Of a stretch of DNA of 64,000 bases, positions 45,896 through 56,234 are shown piece by piece. Source of the DNA: Pararhizobium arenae (GTDB lineage Bacteria; Pseudomonadota; Alphaproteobacteria; Rhizobiales; Rhizobiaceae); the NCBI RefSeq assembly GCF_001931685.1, contig NZ_MOOY01000008.1:124001-188000 (forward strand), in the 5' to 3' direction. The first letter of the stretch is position 1, and each line of letters starts with the position of its first letter. The notes beneath the pieces are model-generated. The model did no database searches and had not been told where the DNA came from. It saw only the letters and a list, made by a program, of their open reading frames with translations. The position numbers were made by a program, and so were the translations under genes.

Positions 45896-47314
45896 TCAGG
45901 CCGGCAGCATGTCGCGCAGGCGAAGAAGCGCAATGCGCTCCACCTGCCGGCAGGCGGTGTCGAACTCCGTTTCGCGGTCGTTGGCGATACGGCTTTCGAA
46001 GGCAGCGAGGATTTCGTCCTTGCTGCGGCCCTTCACGGCCATGATGAACGGAAAGCCAAAGGTTGAGACATAGTTGTCGTTCAGCGTGGTGAAACGCGCA
46101 CGCTCGGCATCCGTCAAAGCGTCAAGCCCGGCGGATGCCTGCTCGTGCGTCGAGCTTTCCGTCAGGCGCTTGGCAAGTGCGAGCTTGCCGGCGAGATCGG
46201 GGTGTGCGTTCAGAACGCCGAGCCGCTCTTCCTCCGTTGCGGCGCGGAAGACGCCTGCGAGCGCCGCATGGAGCCCGATGGCCGTGTCGTTGGCGGCCCC
46301 CAGTTCGCCGGCATGGGCGCGGCGGGCAATCCATTCGGAATGTTCGAAGACGCCGCCGAAGCGGTCGACGAACTCGTTTTCCGCAAGGCAAGATGGACGG
46401 TTATCGTTAGCCTGCGGCGGATGGGTTTTCGCCCAGTGCTCGGCAATCTCGATGCGGCGTGCGAGCCAGACCTGATCGTGGCTTCTCACGTAATCGAGGA
46501 AGCGCGCTAAGGCCATCGCGCGGCCGGGGCGACCGGCAAGGCGGCAGTGCAGGCCGATATTCATCATCTTCGGCTGACCAGCGGCACCTTCCGCATAGAG
46601 CAGGTCGAACGTGTCCTTCAGGTAGTCGAAGAACTGCTGTCCGCTGTTGAACCCTTGCGCGGTGGCAAAGCGCATGTCGTTCGTGTCGAGCGTATAGGGT
46701 ACGACCAGCTGCTGGCGCCCGCCGTGGGCATGCCAGTAGGGCAGATCATCGGCATAACTGTCGGAGACATAGGCAAACCCGCCTTCTTCCGCGATCAGGT
46801 CTACGGTGTTCTCGGAGCAGCGGCCGGTGTACCAGCCGCGCGGGCGTTCGCCTGTCACGGCCGTATGCAGGCGGATTGCCTCCGCGATCGAGGCGCGTTC
46901 CGTCTCACGATCCATGTCCTTGTGCTCGACCCATTTCAGGCCGTGGGAAGCGATTTCCCAACCGGCCTCCTGCATGGCCGCAACCTGTGCGGGGGAGCGT
47001 TGAAGCGCGGTCGCGACACCGTAGACCGTCACGGGAATATCACGCTCGGTGAGCAGCCGGTGAAGGCGCCAGAAGCCGGCGCGGGCGCCGTATTCGTAGA
47101 TCGATTCCATGTTCCAGTGGCGCTGGCCGGCCCAGGGCTGCGCGCCCACGATTTCGGACAAAAATGCCTCCGATGCGGCATCGCCATGCAGCACACAGTT
47201 TTCGCCGCCTTCCTCGTAATTGACGACGATCTGCACCGCGATCCGCGCGCCGTTCGGCCATGCGGCCACGGGCGGTGCTGCGCCATATCCGTGCATGTCT
47301 CTGATATATCTCAT
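45896..47314 (-). CDS. Allantoinase (PuuE) - OHCU decarboxylase (UraD) fusion
   Basis: 472 residues. Residues 1 to about 300 form a NodB-like polysaccharide deacetylase-family allantoinase (metal-independent PuuE type: [42 protein letters not shown]). Residues about 315-472 form OHCU decarboxylase, with His371 in AHPDLAGK and the STFGFPFI motif. Two steps, OHCU to allantoin and allantoin to allantoate, are thus joined in one chain, a fusion also known elsewhere in Proteobacteria. The reading frame is continuous across the linker ([17 protein letters not shown]). Divergent from uraH. Confidence 0.95.
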   Translation of the reverse strand: MRYIRDMHGYGAAPPVAAWPNGARIAVQIVVNYEEGGENCVLHGDAASEAFLSEIVGAQPWAGQRHWNMESIYEYGARAGFWRLHRLLTERDIPVTVYGVATALQRSPAQVAAMQEAGWEIASHGLKWVEHKDMDRETERASIAEAIRLHTAVTGERPRGWYTGRCSENTVDLIAEEGGFAYVSDSYADDLPYWHAHGGRQQLVVPYTLDTNDMRFATAQGFNSGQQFFDYLKDTFDLLYAEGAAGQPKMMNIGLHCRLAGRPGRAMALARFLDYVRSHDQVWLARRIEIAEHWAKTHPPQANDNRPSCLAENEFVDRFGGVFEHSEWIARRAHAGELGAANDTAIGLHAALAGVFRAATEEERLGVLNAHPDLAGKLALAKRLTESSTHEQASAGLDALTDAERARFTTLNDNYVSTFGFPFIMAVKGRSKDEILAAFESRIANDRETEFDTACRQVERIALLRLRDMLPA

Positions 47315-47471
47315 GAATACTCCTCCAAAGGTCCGATGGAGGCCGAATCCTAACGCAGAAGCCGTAAGCCCAATTCCCTCGAAAATTTTGAAAGTCTCGA
47401 AGAACTGGCTTGCTATTCAGGGGGAATGCCTTGGCCGATACTTGCGGGGAGTAATTCGGGAGGTTTGTGCA

Positions 47472-47837
47472 ATGAAGTCTCACTCTGAAGCGGGCGGTCG
47501 GCTGACGACCCATGTGCTGGACACGGCGCTGGGCAAGCCGGCTGCCGGTCTGCGCATCGATCTCTACAGGATCAACGGTGACGATGCGAAGCGCATCAGC
47601 TCCGCCGAGACGAATGCCGACGGCCGCTGCGATGCGCCGCTGTTGAGTGGTGCCGAGATGACGTCCGGTGTCTACGAGCTGCGTTTCCACGCCGGCGCCT
47701 ATCTGGCGCAGAGCGGGGATGGCCCTGCCTTTCTCGATCTCATCCCGATCCGCTTTGGCATCGCGGATGCGACCGCGCACTACCATGTGCCGCTGCTGGT
47801 TTCGCCCTACAGCTATTCGACCTACCGGGGGAGCTGA
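47472..47837 (+). CDS. uraH: 5-hydroxyisourate hydrolase (transthyretin-like)
   Basis: 121 residues. Hydrolyses 5-hydroxyisourate, the product of urate oxidation, to OHCU. Catalytic His14 in [12 protein letters not shown], a second His in [14 protein letters not shown] and the C-terminal YRGS signature. ATG 47472 follows GGGAGG by eight bases. Adjacent start of xdhA only two bases downstream. Confidence 0.96.
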   Translation: MKSHSEAGGRLTTHVLDTALGKPAAGLRIDLYRINGDDAKRISSAETNADGRCDAPLLSGAEMTSGVYELRFHAGAYLAQSGDGPAFLDLIPIRFGIADATAHYHVPLLVSPYSYSTYRGS

Positions 47838-47839
47838 GC

Positions 47840-49315
47840 ATGGCAGCCGCAATCCGTACCACGATCCGTTTTCTCCTGAACCACAAGCCGGTCGAGCTTT
47901 CCGACGTCTCGCCGGTGAAAACCCTGCTCGATTTCCTGCGGCTGGAGCGCAATCTGCGCGGCACCAAGGAAGGCTGCGCGGAGGGCGACTGCGGCGCCTG
48001 CACGGTGCTCGTCGGCCGGCTGTTGAATGGCGTCCTGAAATATGAAAGCGTCAATGCCTGCATCCGCTTCGTCGGTTCGCTGGATGGCTGTCATGTCGTG
48101 ACGGTGGATGCCTTAGCGTTGCCGAATGGACCGCTGCATCCGGTGCAGCAGGCCATGGTCGATACCCATGCCTCGCAATGCGGCTTTTGCACGCCGGGTT
48201 TCGTCATGTCGCTTTACGGCCTCTGGATGGAAAATCCAAAGCCAAGCATAGCGGCCATCGAAAAGGCGCTGCAAGGCAACCTGTGTCGGTGCACCGGCTA
48301 TGCTGCGATCATCCGCGCCGCAGAAGCCGTCTCGACGATCGCAGATGCCAACCGCGATCCGCTCGTTGCCGAACGCGCAGATATCACCGGGAAGCTGCTC
48401 GCTCTTCGTGACGATGCCCGCGTCGTCGTTGGCGAGGGCAAGGATCGCATCGTGCTTCCGGCATCCGTCGATGATCTCGCCGATATCTATGCCGCCGAGC
48501 CTTCCGCCCGCATCGTCGCCGGTTCCACCGACGTCGGCCTGTGGGTGACGAAGTTCATGCGCGATATCGCGCCGGTCGTGCATATCGGCCATCTCGATGA
48601 ACTGCGGGCTATTACCGAAGACGCGGATGGCATCACGCTCGGGGCCGGCGTCAGCTATACCGAAGCCTATCCGGTGATGACCAAACACTTCCCGCAGCTT
48701 GCCGAACTCTGGGATCGTATCGGCGGCCAGCAGGTGCGCAACATGGGCACGATCGGCGGCAATATCGCCAATGGCTCTCCGATTGGCGATACGCCACCGG
48801 CGCTGATTGCACTTGGCGCCAGCGTATCGCTGCGAAAGGGTGCAGAGCGCCGCCAGGTTCCGCTGGAAGCCTTTTTCATCGAGTACGGCAAGCAGGATCG
48901 CCAGCCCGGCGAATTCGTGGAGGCGGTGCATATCCCGTTCCAAAAGCGTGACGATCAGTTTGCCGTCTACAAGATCACCAAGCGGCTGGACGAGGACATT
49001 TCCGCCGTCTGCGGCGGCTTCCGTATCGCTCTCGATGATGCCGGCATCGTCACCAAAGCCGTCATAGCCTTCGGCGGCATGGCGGGCACGCCGAAGCGCG
49101 CCGCCAATGCAGAGGCGGCGCTTGTCGGCGCGCCCTGGAATGCAACATCGGTCGCTGCCGCTATGGAAGCACTCGGCGCGGATTATACGCCGCTCACCGA
49201 CTGGCGCGCCTCCGCCGATTATCGGTTGCTCGTCGCAAGGAATTTGCTGAAGCGCTTCCATCTGGAAACGCAAGGTACGGAGCCCGTGCGGCTCGACCGC
49301 AAGATCGCTGTGTGA
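47840..49315 (+). CDS. xdhA: Xanthine dehydrogenase, small subunit (FeS and FAD)
   Basis: 491 residues. Two [2Fe-2S] clusters: Cys46, Cys51, Cys54, Cys74 (CAEGDCGAC) and Cys114, Cys117, Cys149, Cys151 (CGFC ... CRC). FAD-binding domain from about 190 (ARIVAGSTDVGLWV, MGTIGGNIANGSPIGDTPPA) and CO-dehydrogenase flavoprotein C-terminal domain. Oxidises hypoxanthine and xanthine to urate with XdhB; electrons leave through FAD to NAD. Confidence 0.97.
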   Translation: MAAAIRTTIRFLLNHKPVELSDVSPVKTLLDFLRLERNLRGTKEGCAEGDCGACTVLVGRLLNGVLKYESVNACIRFVGSLDGCHVVTVDALALPNGPLHPVQQAMVDTHASQCGFCTPGFVMSLYGLWMENPKPSIAAIEKALQGNLCRCTGYAAIIRAAEAVSTIADANRDPLVAERADITGKLLALRDDARVVVGEGKDRIVLPASVDDLADIYAAEPSARIVAGSTDVGLWVTKFMRDIAPVVHIGHLDELRAITEDADGITLGAGVSYTEAYPVMTKHFPQLAELWDRIGGQQVRNMGTIGGNIANGSPIGDTPPALIALGASVSLRKGAERRQVPLEAFFIEYGKQDRQPGEFVEAVHIPFQKRDDQFAVYKITKRLDEDISAVCGGFRIALDDAGIVTKAVIAFGGMAGTPKRAANAEAALVGAPWNATSVAAAMEALGADYTPLTDWRASADYRLLVARNLLKRFHLETQGTEPVRLDRKIAV

Positions 49316-49325
49316 GGAGAAAGCC

Positions 49326-51656
49326 ATGAACGTGATGCAGCCGATCCACCGTATTCGCGGTGCCGTCCATGACAAGGAGCGGCACGAATCCGGGCACAAG
49401 CATGTGACGGGAACGGCGGAATATATCGACGATATGCCGGAGCCGGCCGGCACCCTGCACGCCTATCTCGGCCTTTCACAGCGCGCCCATGCCGAGATCG
49501 TCTCGATCGATTTCGATGCTGTAACCGCCAGCGCCGGCGTTGTCGGTATCCTGACCGCGTCCGACATTCCCGGCGAGAATGATGTCAGCCCGGCCCACAA
49601 GCACGATGATCCGGTCTTCGCGACCAAGTTGGTCGAGTTTCACGGGCAGCCGATCTTTGGCGTTATCGCCGAGAGCCGCGAGGAAGCCCGCCGGGCCGCC
49701 GCCAAGGTGAAGATCGAATACCGTGATCTCCCGCATGTGACCGATGTGCTCGAGGCGACAGCGGCAAACTATCCGCTCGTGATCGATCCGCTGAAGCTGG
49801 AGCGTGGCGATATCGCCGATGGTTTTGCCAAGGCGAAACACGTTGTCGAAGGTGAAATGAGGATCGGCGGGCAGGATCATTTCTATCTGGAGGGCCACAT
49901 CTCGCTCGCCATTCCCGGCGAGGATGAAGAGGTGACACTCTATGCCTCGACCCAGCATCCGAGCGAAACCCAGCATATGGTCGGCCAGGTGCTGGGCGTA
50001 CCGTCCCATGCCATCACCGTGAATGTGCGCCGTATGGGTGGCGCATTCGGCGGCAAGGAAACCCAGGCAAACCTTTTTGCCGCCGTCGCTGCCGTTGCCG
50101 CCAAGAAATACGGCCGCGCGATCAAGATCCGTCCGGACCGGGACGACGACATGGTGGCGACGGGCAAACGCCACGATTTCCATGTCGATTACAAGCTTGG
50201 CTTCGATGATGAGGGGCGTATCGATGCGGTGGATGCGGTGTTTGCCGCGCGCTGCGGCTTCTCGGCCGATCTTTCCGGCCCCGTCACCGACCGGGCGCTT
50301 TTCCATGCCGATAACTGCTACTTCTACCCCAATGTCCGGCTGCGCTCGCGCCCGGTGAAGACGAATACCGTTTCCAACACCGCCTTCCGCGGGTTCGGCG
50401 GACCGCAGGGCATGGTCGGCGGCGAGCGCTTCATCGAGGACATCGCCTATAAGCTCGGCAAGGACCCGCTGGACATCCGCAAGCTCAATTTCTATGGCGG
50501 CGAAGGACGAAACCTGACGCCCTATCACCAGACGGTCGAGGACAACATCATCGGCCGCATCATCGAGGAACTGGAGCAATCGGCGGATTACGCTGCACGG
50601 CGTAAGGAGGTGATTGCCTTCAACGAAAAGAGCAGCGTCATTAGACGCGGCATCGCGCTGACGCCGGTGAAATTCGGCATCTCCTTTACCAAGACGGAGT
50701 ACAATCAGGCCGGCGCATTGGTGCATGTCTACGCCGATGGCTCGATCCAGCTTAACCATGGCGGCACGGAGATGGGGCAGGGGCTCTATACCAAGGTTGC
50801 ACAGGTGGTGGCCGATGAGTTCCAGGTCGATCTCGAGCGCATCAGGGTCACCGCGACCTCGACGGGCAAGGTGCCGAACACGTCTGCAACCGCCGCATCC
50901 TCCGGCTCCGACCTCAACGGCATGGCTGCCGCCAATGCCGCGCAGCAGATCAAGGCGCGGCTGGTGGCATTCGCTGCTGAGAAGTTCGGCGTGTCGGAGA
51001 GCGATATTGCCTTCGAGCCCAACACCGTGCGCGCCGGGCATGAGCGCATTGCCTTCAACGATCTGATCAAGGCGGCCTATGGCGCCCGCATCCAGCTTTC
51101 GGCCGCGGGCTTCTACAAGACGCCGAAAATCCATTGGAACCGTGCCGAGGGTCGCGGACGGCCGTTCTTCTACTACGCCTATGGCGCGTCCTGTTCCGAG
51201 GTCAGCGTCGATACGCTGACCGGCGAATACCAGATCGACCGCACGGATATTCTCCACGATGTCGGCCGCTCGCTGAACCCGGCGCTGGATATCGGCCAGG
51301 TGGAAGGCGCTTTCGTGCAGGGCATGGGGTGGCTGACGATGGAGGAGCTGTGGTGGGATGCGAAGGGGCGCCTGAGAACCCATGCGCCCTCCACCTACAA
51401 GATCCCGCTTGCCTCAGACCGGCCACGCATCTTCAATGTGCGTCTGGCAGAGTGGTCGGTGAACCGGGAGGACACCATCCGGCGCTCCAAGGCTGTCGGC
51501 GAGCCGCCGTTCATGCTCGGCATTTCCGTGCTTGAGGCTCTCTCGATGGCGGCCGCAAGCGTAGCCAGCTATCGTGTACCGCCGCGTATCGATGCACCGG
51601 CAACACCCGAGCGGGTGTTGATGGCCATCGAGCGTCTGCGCGCTGCAAAAGGGTAG
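49326..51656 (+). CDS. xdhB: Xanthine dehydrogenase, large molybdenum subunit
   Basis: 776 residues. Molybdopterin domains: GGAFGGKETQANLFAA near residue 240, GFGGPQGM, and the base-catalyst Glu726 in VGEPPFML. Length matches Rhodobacter and rhizobial XdhB. Ten bases after xdhA, with GAGGAGAAAGCC as ribosome binding site. Confidence 0.97.
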   Translation: MNVMQPIHRIRGAVHDKERHESGHKHVTGTAEYIDDMPEPAGTLHAYLGLSQRAHAEIVSIDFDAVTASAGVVGILTASDIPGENDVSPAHKHDDPVFATKLVEFHGQPIFGVIAESREEARRAAAKVKIEYRDLPHVTDVLEATAANYPLVIDPLKLERGDIADGFAKAKHVVEGEMRIGGQDHFYLEGHISLAIPGEDEEVTLYASTQHPSETQHMVGQVLGVPSHAITVNVRRMGGAFGGKETQANLFAAVAAVAAKKYGRAIKIRPDRDDDMVATGKRHDFHVDYKLGFDDEGRIDAVDAVFAARCGFSADLSGPVTDRALFHADNCYFYPNVRLRSRPVKTNTVSNTAFRGFGGPQGMVGGERFIEDIAYKLGKDPLDIRKLNFYGGEGRNLTPYHQTVEDNIIGRIIEELEQSADYAARRKEVIAFNEKSSVIRRGIALTPVKFGISFTKTEYNQAGALVHVYADGSIQLNHGGTEMGQGLYTKVAQVVADEFQVDLERIRVTATSTGKVPNTSATAASSGSDLNGMAAANAAQQIKARLVAFAAEKFGVSESDIAFEPNTVRAGHERIAFNDLIKAAYGARIQLSAAGFYKTPKIHWNRAEGRGRPFFYYAYGASCSEVSVDTLTGEYQIDRTDILHDVGRSLNPALDIGQVEGAFVQGMGWLTMEELWWDAKGRLRTHAPSTYKIPLASDRPRIFNVRLAEWSVNREDTIRRSKAVGEPPFMLGISVLEALSMAAASVASYRVPPRIDAPATPERVLMAIERLRAAKG

Positions 51657-51664
51657 GAAGGACG

Positions 51665-52516
51665 ATGCTGTCCCGGGAAGACGTTCGCGATTTTCTGAAG
51701 GCGGAGCCTGACTGCATCCTCGTGACGGTTACGGGGACGGCCGGATCGACGCCGCGGGACGCCGATGCCTGGATGCTGGTCTCACGCGACCGGCTTTTCG
51801 GCACGATCGGCGGCGGCCAGCTTGAATACATGGCCATCGATCAGGCCCGCCTTGCATTGCGCACGGGGCATGGTTGCGAAACGCTGGATATCCCGCTGGG
51901 TCCGGAGATCGGTCAGTGTTGCGGCGGCCGCGTTGGCCTGTCCCTGAGCCGCGTCAGCAAGGAGAGTGCCGTGGAGATCATTGCCCGCAGTGATGCCGAC
52001 ATCGCCGCAAGGCCGCATGTTTATATCTTTGGCGCAGGGCATGTCGGTCGGGTGCTGGCCGCGGCCCTGTCGCTCCCCCCGTTGCGGGTCGTTCTGATCG
52101 ATACGCGGGAAGACGAGCTTTATGCCTGCCCGGTCACCGGAATCGAAACCTGCCTGACGCCGGTGCCGGAGGCAATCGTGCGCGATGCGCCCGCCGGCAG
52201 CGCCTTCGTGGTTCTCACCCACGATCACGCGCTGGACTTCCTGATCACCGCCGAAGCCCTGCAGCGCGAGGACGCATCCTATGTCGGCATGATCGGTTCC
52301 AAAACCAAGCGGGCGACGTTCCGCACCTGGCTTTCGCGGGAAATCGGCAGGCCGGATCTGTTCGAAAATCTCGTCTGCCCCATCGGCGGTGTCGCCATAA
52401 AGGACAAACGTCCGGCCGTCATCGCCACGCTGGCCGCAGCGGAAATCCTGACGGCTTCATTGTCGCGACCGGTTCGCCGGAAATCCGAACATTCTGCCCT
52501 GCGCGTCGACGTCTGA
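51665..52516 (+). CDS. xdhC: Molybdenum cofactor insertion chaperone XdhC
   Basis: 283 residues. Binds and sulfurates the cofactor for XdhB. N-terminal XdhC/CoxI domain (GTAGSTPRDADAWMLV, GGGQLEYMA, QCCGG) and C-terminal Rossmann-like domain (VYIFGAGHVGRVLA, GMIGSKTKRATF, CPIGGVAIKDKRP). Eight bases after xdhB; last of the uraH-xdhABC operon. Confidence 0.96.
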   Translation: MLSREDVRDFLKAEPDCILVTVTGTAGSTPRDADAWMLVSRDRLFGTIGGGQLEYMAIDQARLALRTGHGCETLDIPLGPEIGQCCGGRVGLSLSRVSKESAVEIIARSDADIAARPHVYIFGAGHVGRVLAAALSLPPLRVVLIDTREDELYACPVTGIETCLTPVPEAIVRDAPAGSAFVVLTHDHALDFLITAEALQREDASYVGMIGSKTKRATFRTWLSREIGRPDLFENLVCPIGGVAIKDKRPAVIATLAAAEILTASLSRPVRRKSEHSALRVDV

Positions 52517-52525
52517 CGTATTGTC

Positions 52526-53479
52526 TCAGGCCGTGGTCGGGACTTCTTCTTGCTTGGGCGCTGCCTCTTCCAGCATCTTGCCGATCAGCCGCTGACAGCG
52601 TTCCGCCATGAAGTCGATCATCAGCCGGACCTTCGGATCCTGGAAACGCTTGTGCGGATAGATCGCGGCGAGCTGCACGCTTGCCGGTGGCGTATCTTGA
52701 AGAATTTCGACAAGCGCGCCGCTGTCGAGATGAGCTTTCACCTCGAAGAGCGGCTTGTTGATGATGCCGCGTCCTTCCAGCGCCCAGTGCGTCAGGACGT
52801 CGCCGTCATCTGAATCGTAGGGACCGGCGATCTCCAGTTTGCGCAAGCCTTCCGGCGTCTGCAGCGTCCAGTAATATTCCTTGGAGCCGGGATAGCGCAG
52901 CAAAAGACAGTCGTGGCGGTCGTCGATCAGCGCGTCCGGCGTTGCCGGGATCCCGCGTTTTTCCAGATAGGCGGGCGCGGCACAGATCACGCGTTCGCAG
53001 TTCAGGATGCCCCTCATGCGCAGGTTCGAATCCTCGAGCACGCCGAGCTTGAAGGCGACATCCACGCCTTCGCTCAGAATATCGATGTTGTGGTCCGAAA
53101 GGCGAAGCCTGACCTCGATATCGGGATACTTGTCATGGAAGGCCGGAATGCCCGGCGCGATCAGCCGGCGGCCGATGCCGAGCGGGGCGGTGATGCGCAG
53201 CGCGCCCTTCGGGTTCTGCGAGAGGTCGGCGATTGCCCCTTCGGCTTCGTTCACCGCCTCGATGATCTTCACGGCGCCATCGTAGAACACGCGGCCATGT
53301 TCGGTCGGCGTCAGCTTACGGGTGGTGCGGTTGAACAGACGCACCCCAAGATGCCGCTCCAGTTCCTTGATGCGATTGCTGGCGACGGCCGGCGTGACCC
53401 GCTGGTCGCGACCGGCTGCCGAGAGGGTTCCGAGTTCGACGACCCGGACAAAGACGCGCACGTTATCGAGATAGGACAT
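52526..53479 (-). CDS. LysR-family regulator within purine catabolism cluster
   Basis: 317 residues. HTH: FVRVVELGTLSAAGRDQRVTP and NRIKELERHLGVRLFNRTTR; effector domain follows. Only 9 bases separate its stop from that of xdhC (convergent), and it is divergent from puuD, so it is placed to control urate hydroxylase and guanine deaminase. The inducer is unknown. Confidence 0.92.
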   Translation of the reverse strand: MSYLDNVRVFVRVVELGTLSAAGRDQRVTPAVASNRIKELERHLGVRLFNRTTRKLTPTEHGRVFYDGAVKIIEAVNEAEGAIADLSQNPKGALRITAPLGIGRRLIAPGIPAFHDKYPDIEVRLRLSDHNIDILSEGVDVAFKLGVLEDSNLRMRGILNCERVICAAPAYLEKRGIPATPDALIDDRHDCLLLRYPGSKEYYWTLQTPEGLRKLEIAGPYDSDDGDVLTHWALEGRGIINKPLFEVKAHLDSGALVEILQDTPPASVQLAAIYPHKRFQDPKVRLMIDFMAERCQRLIGKMLEEAAPKQEEVPTTA

Positions 53480-53616
53480 TGCCCTTCATACCACATCTCG
53501 CACGCAACGTGGCTGCAGCGATTTTATAGATTTTTTTGATAGTGTTCGGGGAATAGGCGGGATTTTCGAGGTAATCGGCAGATGGCACAAGCCTTCCCAA
53601 AGTGAGGGAGAGCTGC

Positions 53617-54861
53617 ATGTATGAATATGCCATTGCCTGGGACTGGCTGACATTCGCCGTCCGCTGGCTTCACGTTATCACCGCGATTGCTTGGATCGGC
53701 TCGTCTTTCTATTTCGTGGCGCTCGATCTCGGCCTCAAGAAGCACCCGGATCTGCCGGCCGGTGCGCATGGCGAGGAGTGGCAGGTCCATGGCGGAGGTT
53801 TCTACCATATCCAGAAGTACCTCGTCGCACCGGCCAACATGCCGGAGCACCTGGTTTGGTTCAAATGGGAAAGCTATGTGACCTGGCTTTCCGGCTTCGG
53901 CATGCTGTGTCTTGTCTATTACGCTGGCGCCGATCTCTATCTGATCGATCCCAATGTGCTGGACGTTTCCAAGCCTGTCGCCATCGCCATCTCCCTGGCG
54001 TCCATCGCCTTCGGCTGGATTGCCTACGACCTGATCTGCCGTTCGCCCCTCGGTAACGAAAATACCCGGCTGATGGTGCTGCTCTATTTCATTTTGGTCG
54101 GCATGGCTTGGGGCTACACCCAGCTCTTCACCGGTCGCGCGGCTTTCCTGCATCTGGGGGCGTTTACCGCGACGATCATGTCGGCAAACGTCTTCTTCAT
54201 CATCATTCCGAACCAGAAGATCGTCGTCGCGGACCTGATTGCTGGTCGCACGCCGGATGCGAAATACGGCAAGATCGCCAAGCAGCGCTCCACCCACAAC
54301 AACTACCTGACGCTGCCGGTTCTCTTCCTGATGCTGTCGAACCACTACCCGCTGGCGTTCGGGACCGAGTTCAACTGGATCATCGCCTCGCTTGTCTTCC
54401 TGATGGGCGTCACCATCCGCCACTACTTCAACACGCGCCATGCGAATGCCGGCAACCCGACCTGGACCTGGCTCGCCACCGTGCTGCTGTTCATCGTCAT
54501 CATGTGGCTTTCAACGGTGCCGAAGGTGCTGACCGGCGAAGGCGAGGAGCCTAAGGTTTCCGCCGCCCAGCAGCCTTTCGTCACAGCGGAAGCTTTCCCG
54601 AAAGTGCGCGATACTGTGCTTGGTCGCTGTTCGATGTGTCATGCCAAGGAACCGGGCTGGGAGGGGGTCGTGGTGCCGCCCAAGGGCGTGGTCTTGGAAA
54701 CGGATGGCGATATCGCGGCCCATGCCCGCGAAATCTATCTGCAGGCGGGGCGCTCGCACGCCATGCCGCCGGCCAATGTGACCGCGATCTCCGACGACGA
54801 GCGCCGCCTGCTCGTCGCCTGGTATGAAACGGTCGTCGAGGGAGGAGGAAAATCCCAATGA
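53617..54861 (+). CDS. puuD: Membrane urate hydroxylase with cytochrome c domain
   Basis: 414 residues. Oxidises urate to 5-hydroxyisourate. About eight membrane helices (DUF989/urate oxidase N-terminal domain: WLHVITAIAWIGSSFYFVAL, WKWESY-like FKWESYVTWLSG), and a C-terminal cytochrome c domain with haem motif CSMCH at Cys338, Cys341, His342 and Met ligand region AMPP. Replaces soluble uricase, so electrons enter the respiratory chain instead of making peroxide. ATG 53617 follows AGGGAG. Overlaps guaD by 4 bases. Confidence 0.95.
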   Translation: MYEYAIAWDWLTFAVRWLHVITAIAWIGSSFYFVALDLGLKKHPDLPAGAHGEEWQVHGGGFYHIQKYLVAPANMPEHLVWFKWESYVTWLSGFGMLCLVYYAGADLYLIDPNVLDVSKPVAIAISLASIAFGWIAYDLICRSPLGNENTRLMVLLYFILVGMAWGYTQLFTGRAAFLHLGAFTATIMSANVFFIIIPNQKIVVADLIAGRTPDAKYGKIAKQRSTHNNYLTLPVLFLMLSNHYPLAFGTEFNWIIASLVFLMGVTIRHYFNTRHANAGNPTWTWLATVLLFIVIMWLSTVPKVLTGEGEEPKVSAAQQPFVTAEAFPKVRDTVLGRCSMCHAKEPGWEGVVVPPKGVVLETDGDIAAHAREIYLQAGRSHAMPPANVTAISDDERRLLVAWYETVVEGGGKSQ

Positions 54862-56198
54862 AAGAGCTGCTGATCCGTGGCCGCGTACTGACATTCGTCG
54901 AGGAGCCGAAGGCTTTCGACGATACCGCGTCTTATCGTTATTTCGAGGATGGCGCCGTGCTCGTCCGGGCCGGCAAGGTCGTCATGAGCGGGACTTATGG
55001 TGACGTGAAGGGGCTTGCGAGCGTCGATGCCGAGATTGCCGACCATCGTCCTCATCTCGTTCTGCCAGGCCTGATCGATACTCATCTGCATTTTCCGCAG
55101 ACCCAGGCGATCGCCTCTTACGGTGCGCAACTGCTGGAATGGCTGAACACGTATATCTTCGTGGAAGAGCAGAAGTTTGCAAAGCCGGAGCATGCGGCCT
55201 TCATCGCCGGCCGTTTCATGGACGAACTGATCGCCAACGGCACGACCACGGCGGTCGCCTATTGCTCGGTTCATCCCGAAAGCGTCGATGCCTACTTCAC
55301 CGCAGCCGAACAGCGCGGCATGCGCATGATTGGCGGCAAGGTGATGATGGACCGCAACGCGCCGGATGCCCTAAAGGATACGCCGCAGCAGGGTTACGAC
55401 GAGACACGGGCGCTGATCGAGAAATGGCATGATCGCGGCCGGGCACACTATGCCATCAGCCCGCGTTTCGCCATCACCTCGACGCCAGAGCAGATGGAGG
55501 TGAGCCGCACCCTCGTTGCCGAATTCCCGGATTGCTACGTCCAGACCCATCTGTCCGAAAATCGCGACGAGATCGCCTATGCGACCTCGCTCTATCCGGA
55601 TGCCAAGGACTACACGGACATCTACGCGCGCTATGGCTTGCTGGGTGACAAGACCTTGCTGGGTCACTGCATCTATCTGGATGACCGCGAGGTTTCCGTT
55701 CTGGCGGAGACCGGCGCCGTCGGCGTCTTCTGCCCGACATCCAACCTCTTCCTCGGATCCGGCCTGTTCGATCGCGACCGGTTCGAGCGTCTTGGCGCGC
55801 GCTGGTCCGTCGCGACGGACGTTGGCGCGGGAACGAGCTTTTCCATGCTCGAAACCATGGGTGAGGCCTACAAGGTCCTGCATCTGCAGGGCCAGCGGTT
55901 GACGCCGTTCAATTCCTTCTATCGCATGACGCTCGGCAATGCCCGAGCCCTTGGTCTCGATGACAGGATCGGTTCGCTGCATGCTGGCGCGGATGCCGAT
56001 ATCGTCGTGCTGAATTCCGGCGCCAAGCCGGCCATGGAGCTGAGAATGCTGACGGCAAACTCGCTGCTGGAAGAACTCTTTATCCTGCAGACCATGGGCG
56101 ACGACCGCTGCGTCGCCGAGGTCTATGTCGCCGGCAAACCGATGAAGGCCAGGGCGCTCAAACAGCAGGCCTCGTCGCGACTGCTCGAAATCGCCTGA
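54858..56198 (+). CDS. guaD: Guanine deaminase
   Basis: 446 residues. Hydrolyses guanine to xanthine and ammonia. Amidohydrolase fold: metal site LIDTHLHFPQT, SPRFAITSTPEQ, VQTHLSEN, LLGHCIYL, and the ATDVGAGTSFSML Asp. The 4-base overlap with puuD means one transcript. Its product is the substrate of XdhAB. Confidence 0.95.
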   Translation: MKELLIRGRVLTFVEEPKAFDDTASYRYFEDGAVLVRAGKVVMSGTYGDVKGLASVDAEIADHRPHLVLPGLIDTHLHFPQTQAIASYGAQLLEWLNTYIFVEEQKFAKPEHAAFIAGRFMDELIANGTTTAVAYCSVHPESVDAYFTAAEQRGMRMIGGKVMMDRNAPDALKDTPQQGYDETRALIEKWHDRGRAHYAISPRFAITSTPEQMEVSRTLVAEFPDCYVQTHLSENRDEIAYATSLYPDAKDYTDIYARYGLLGDKTLLGHCIYLDDREVSVLAETGAVGVFCPTSNLFLGSGLFDRDRFERLGARWSVATDVGAGTSFSMLETMGEAYKVLHLQGQRLTPFNSFYRMTLGNARALGLDDRIGSLHAGADADIVVLNSGAKPAMELRMLTANSLLEELFILQTMGDDRCVAEVYVAGKPMKARALKQQASSRLLEIA

Positions 56199-56234
56199 TA
56201 GCTTGTTCTATGTAATCCGTTCGGCGCGGTGGGT

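Noticed and set aside
49476-51383. 635-codon minus-strand frame
   Set aside because: Antisense to xdhB, which has all expected motifs.
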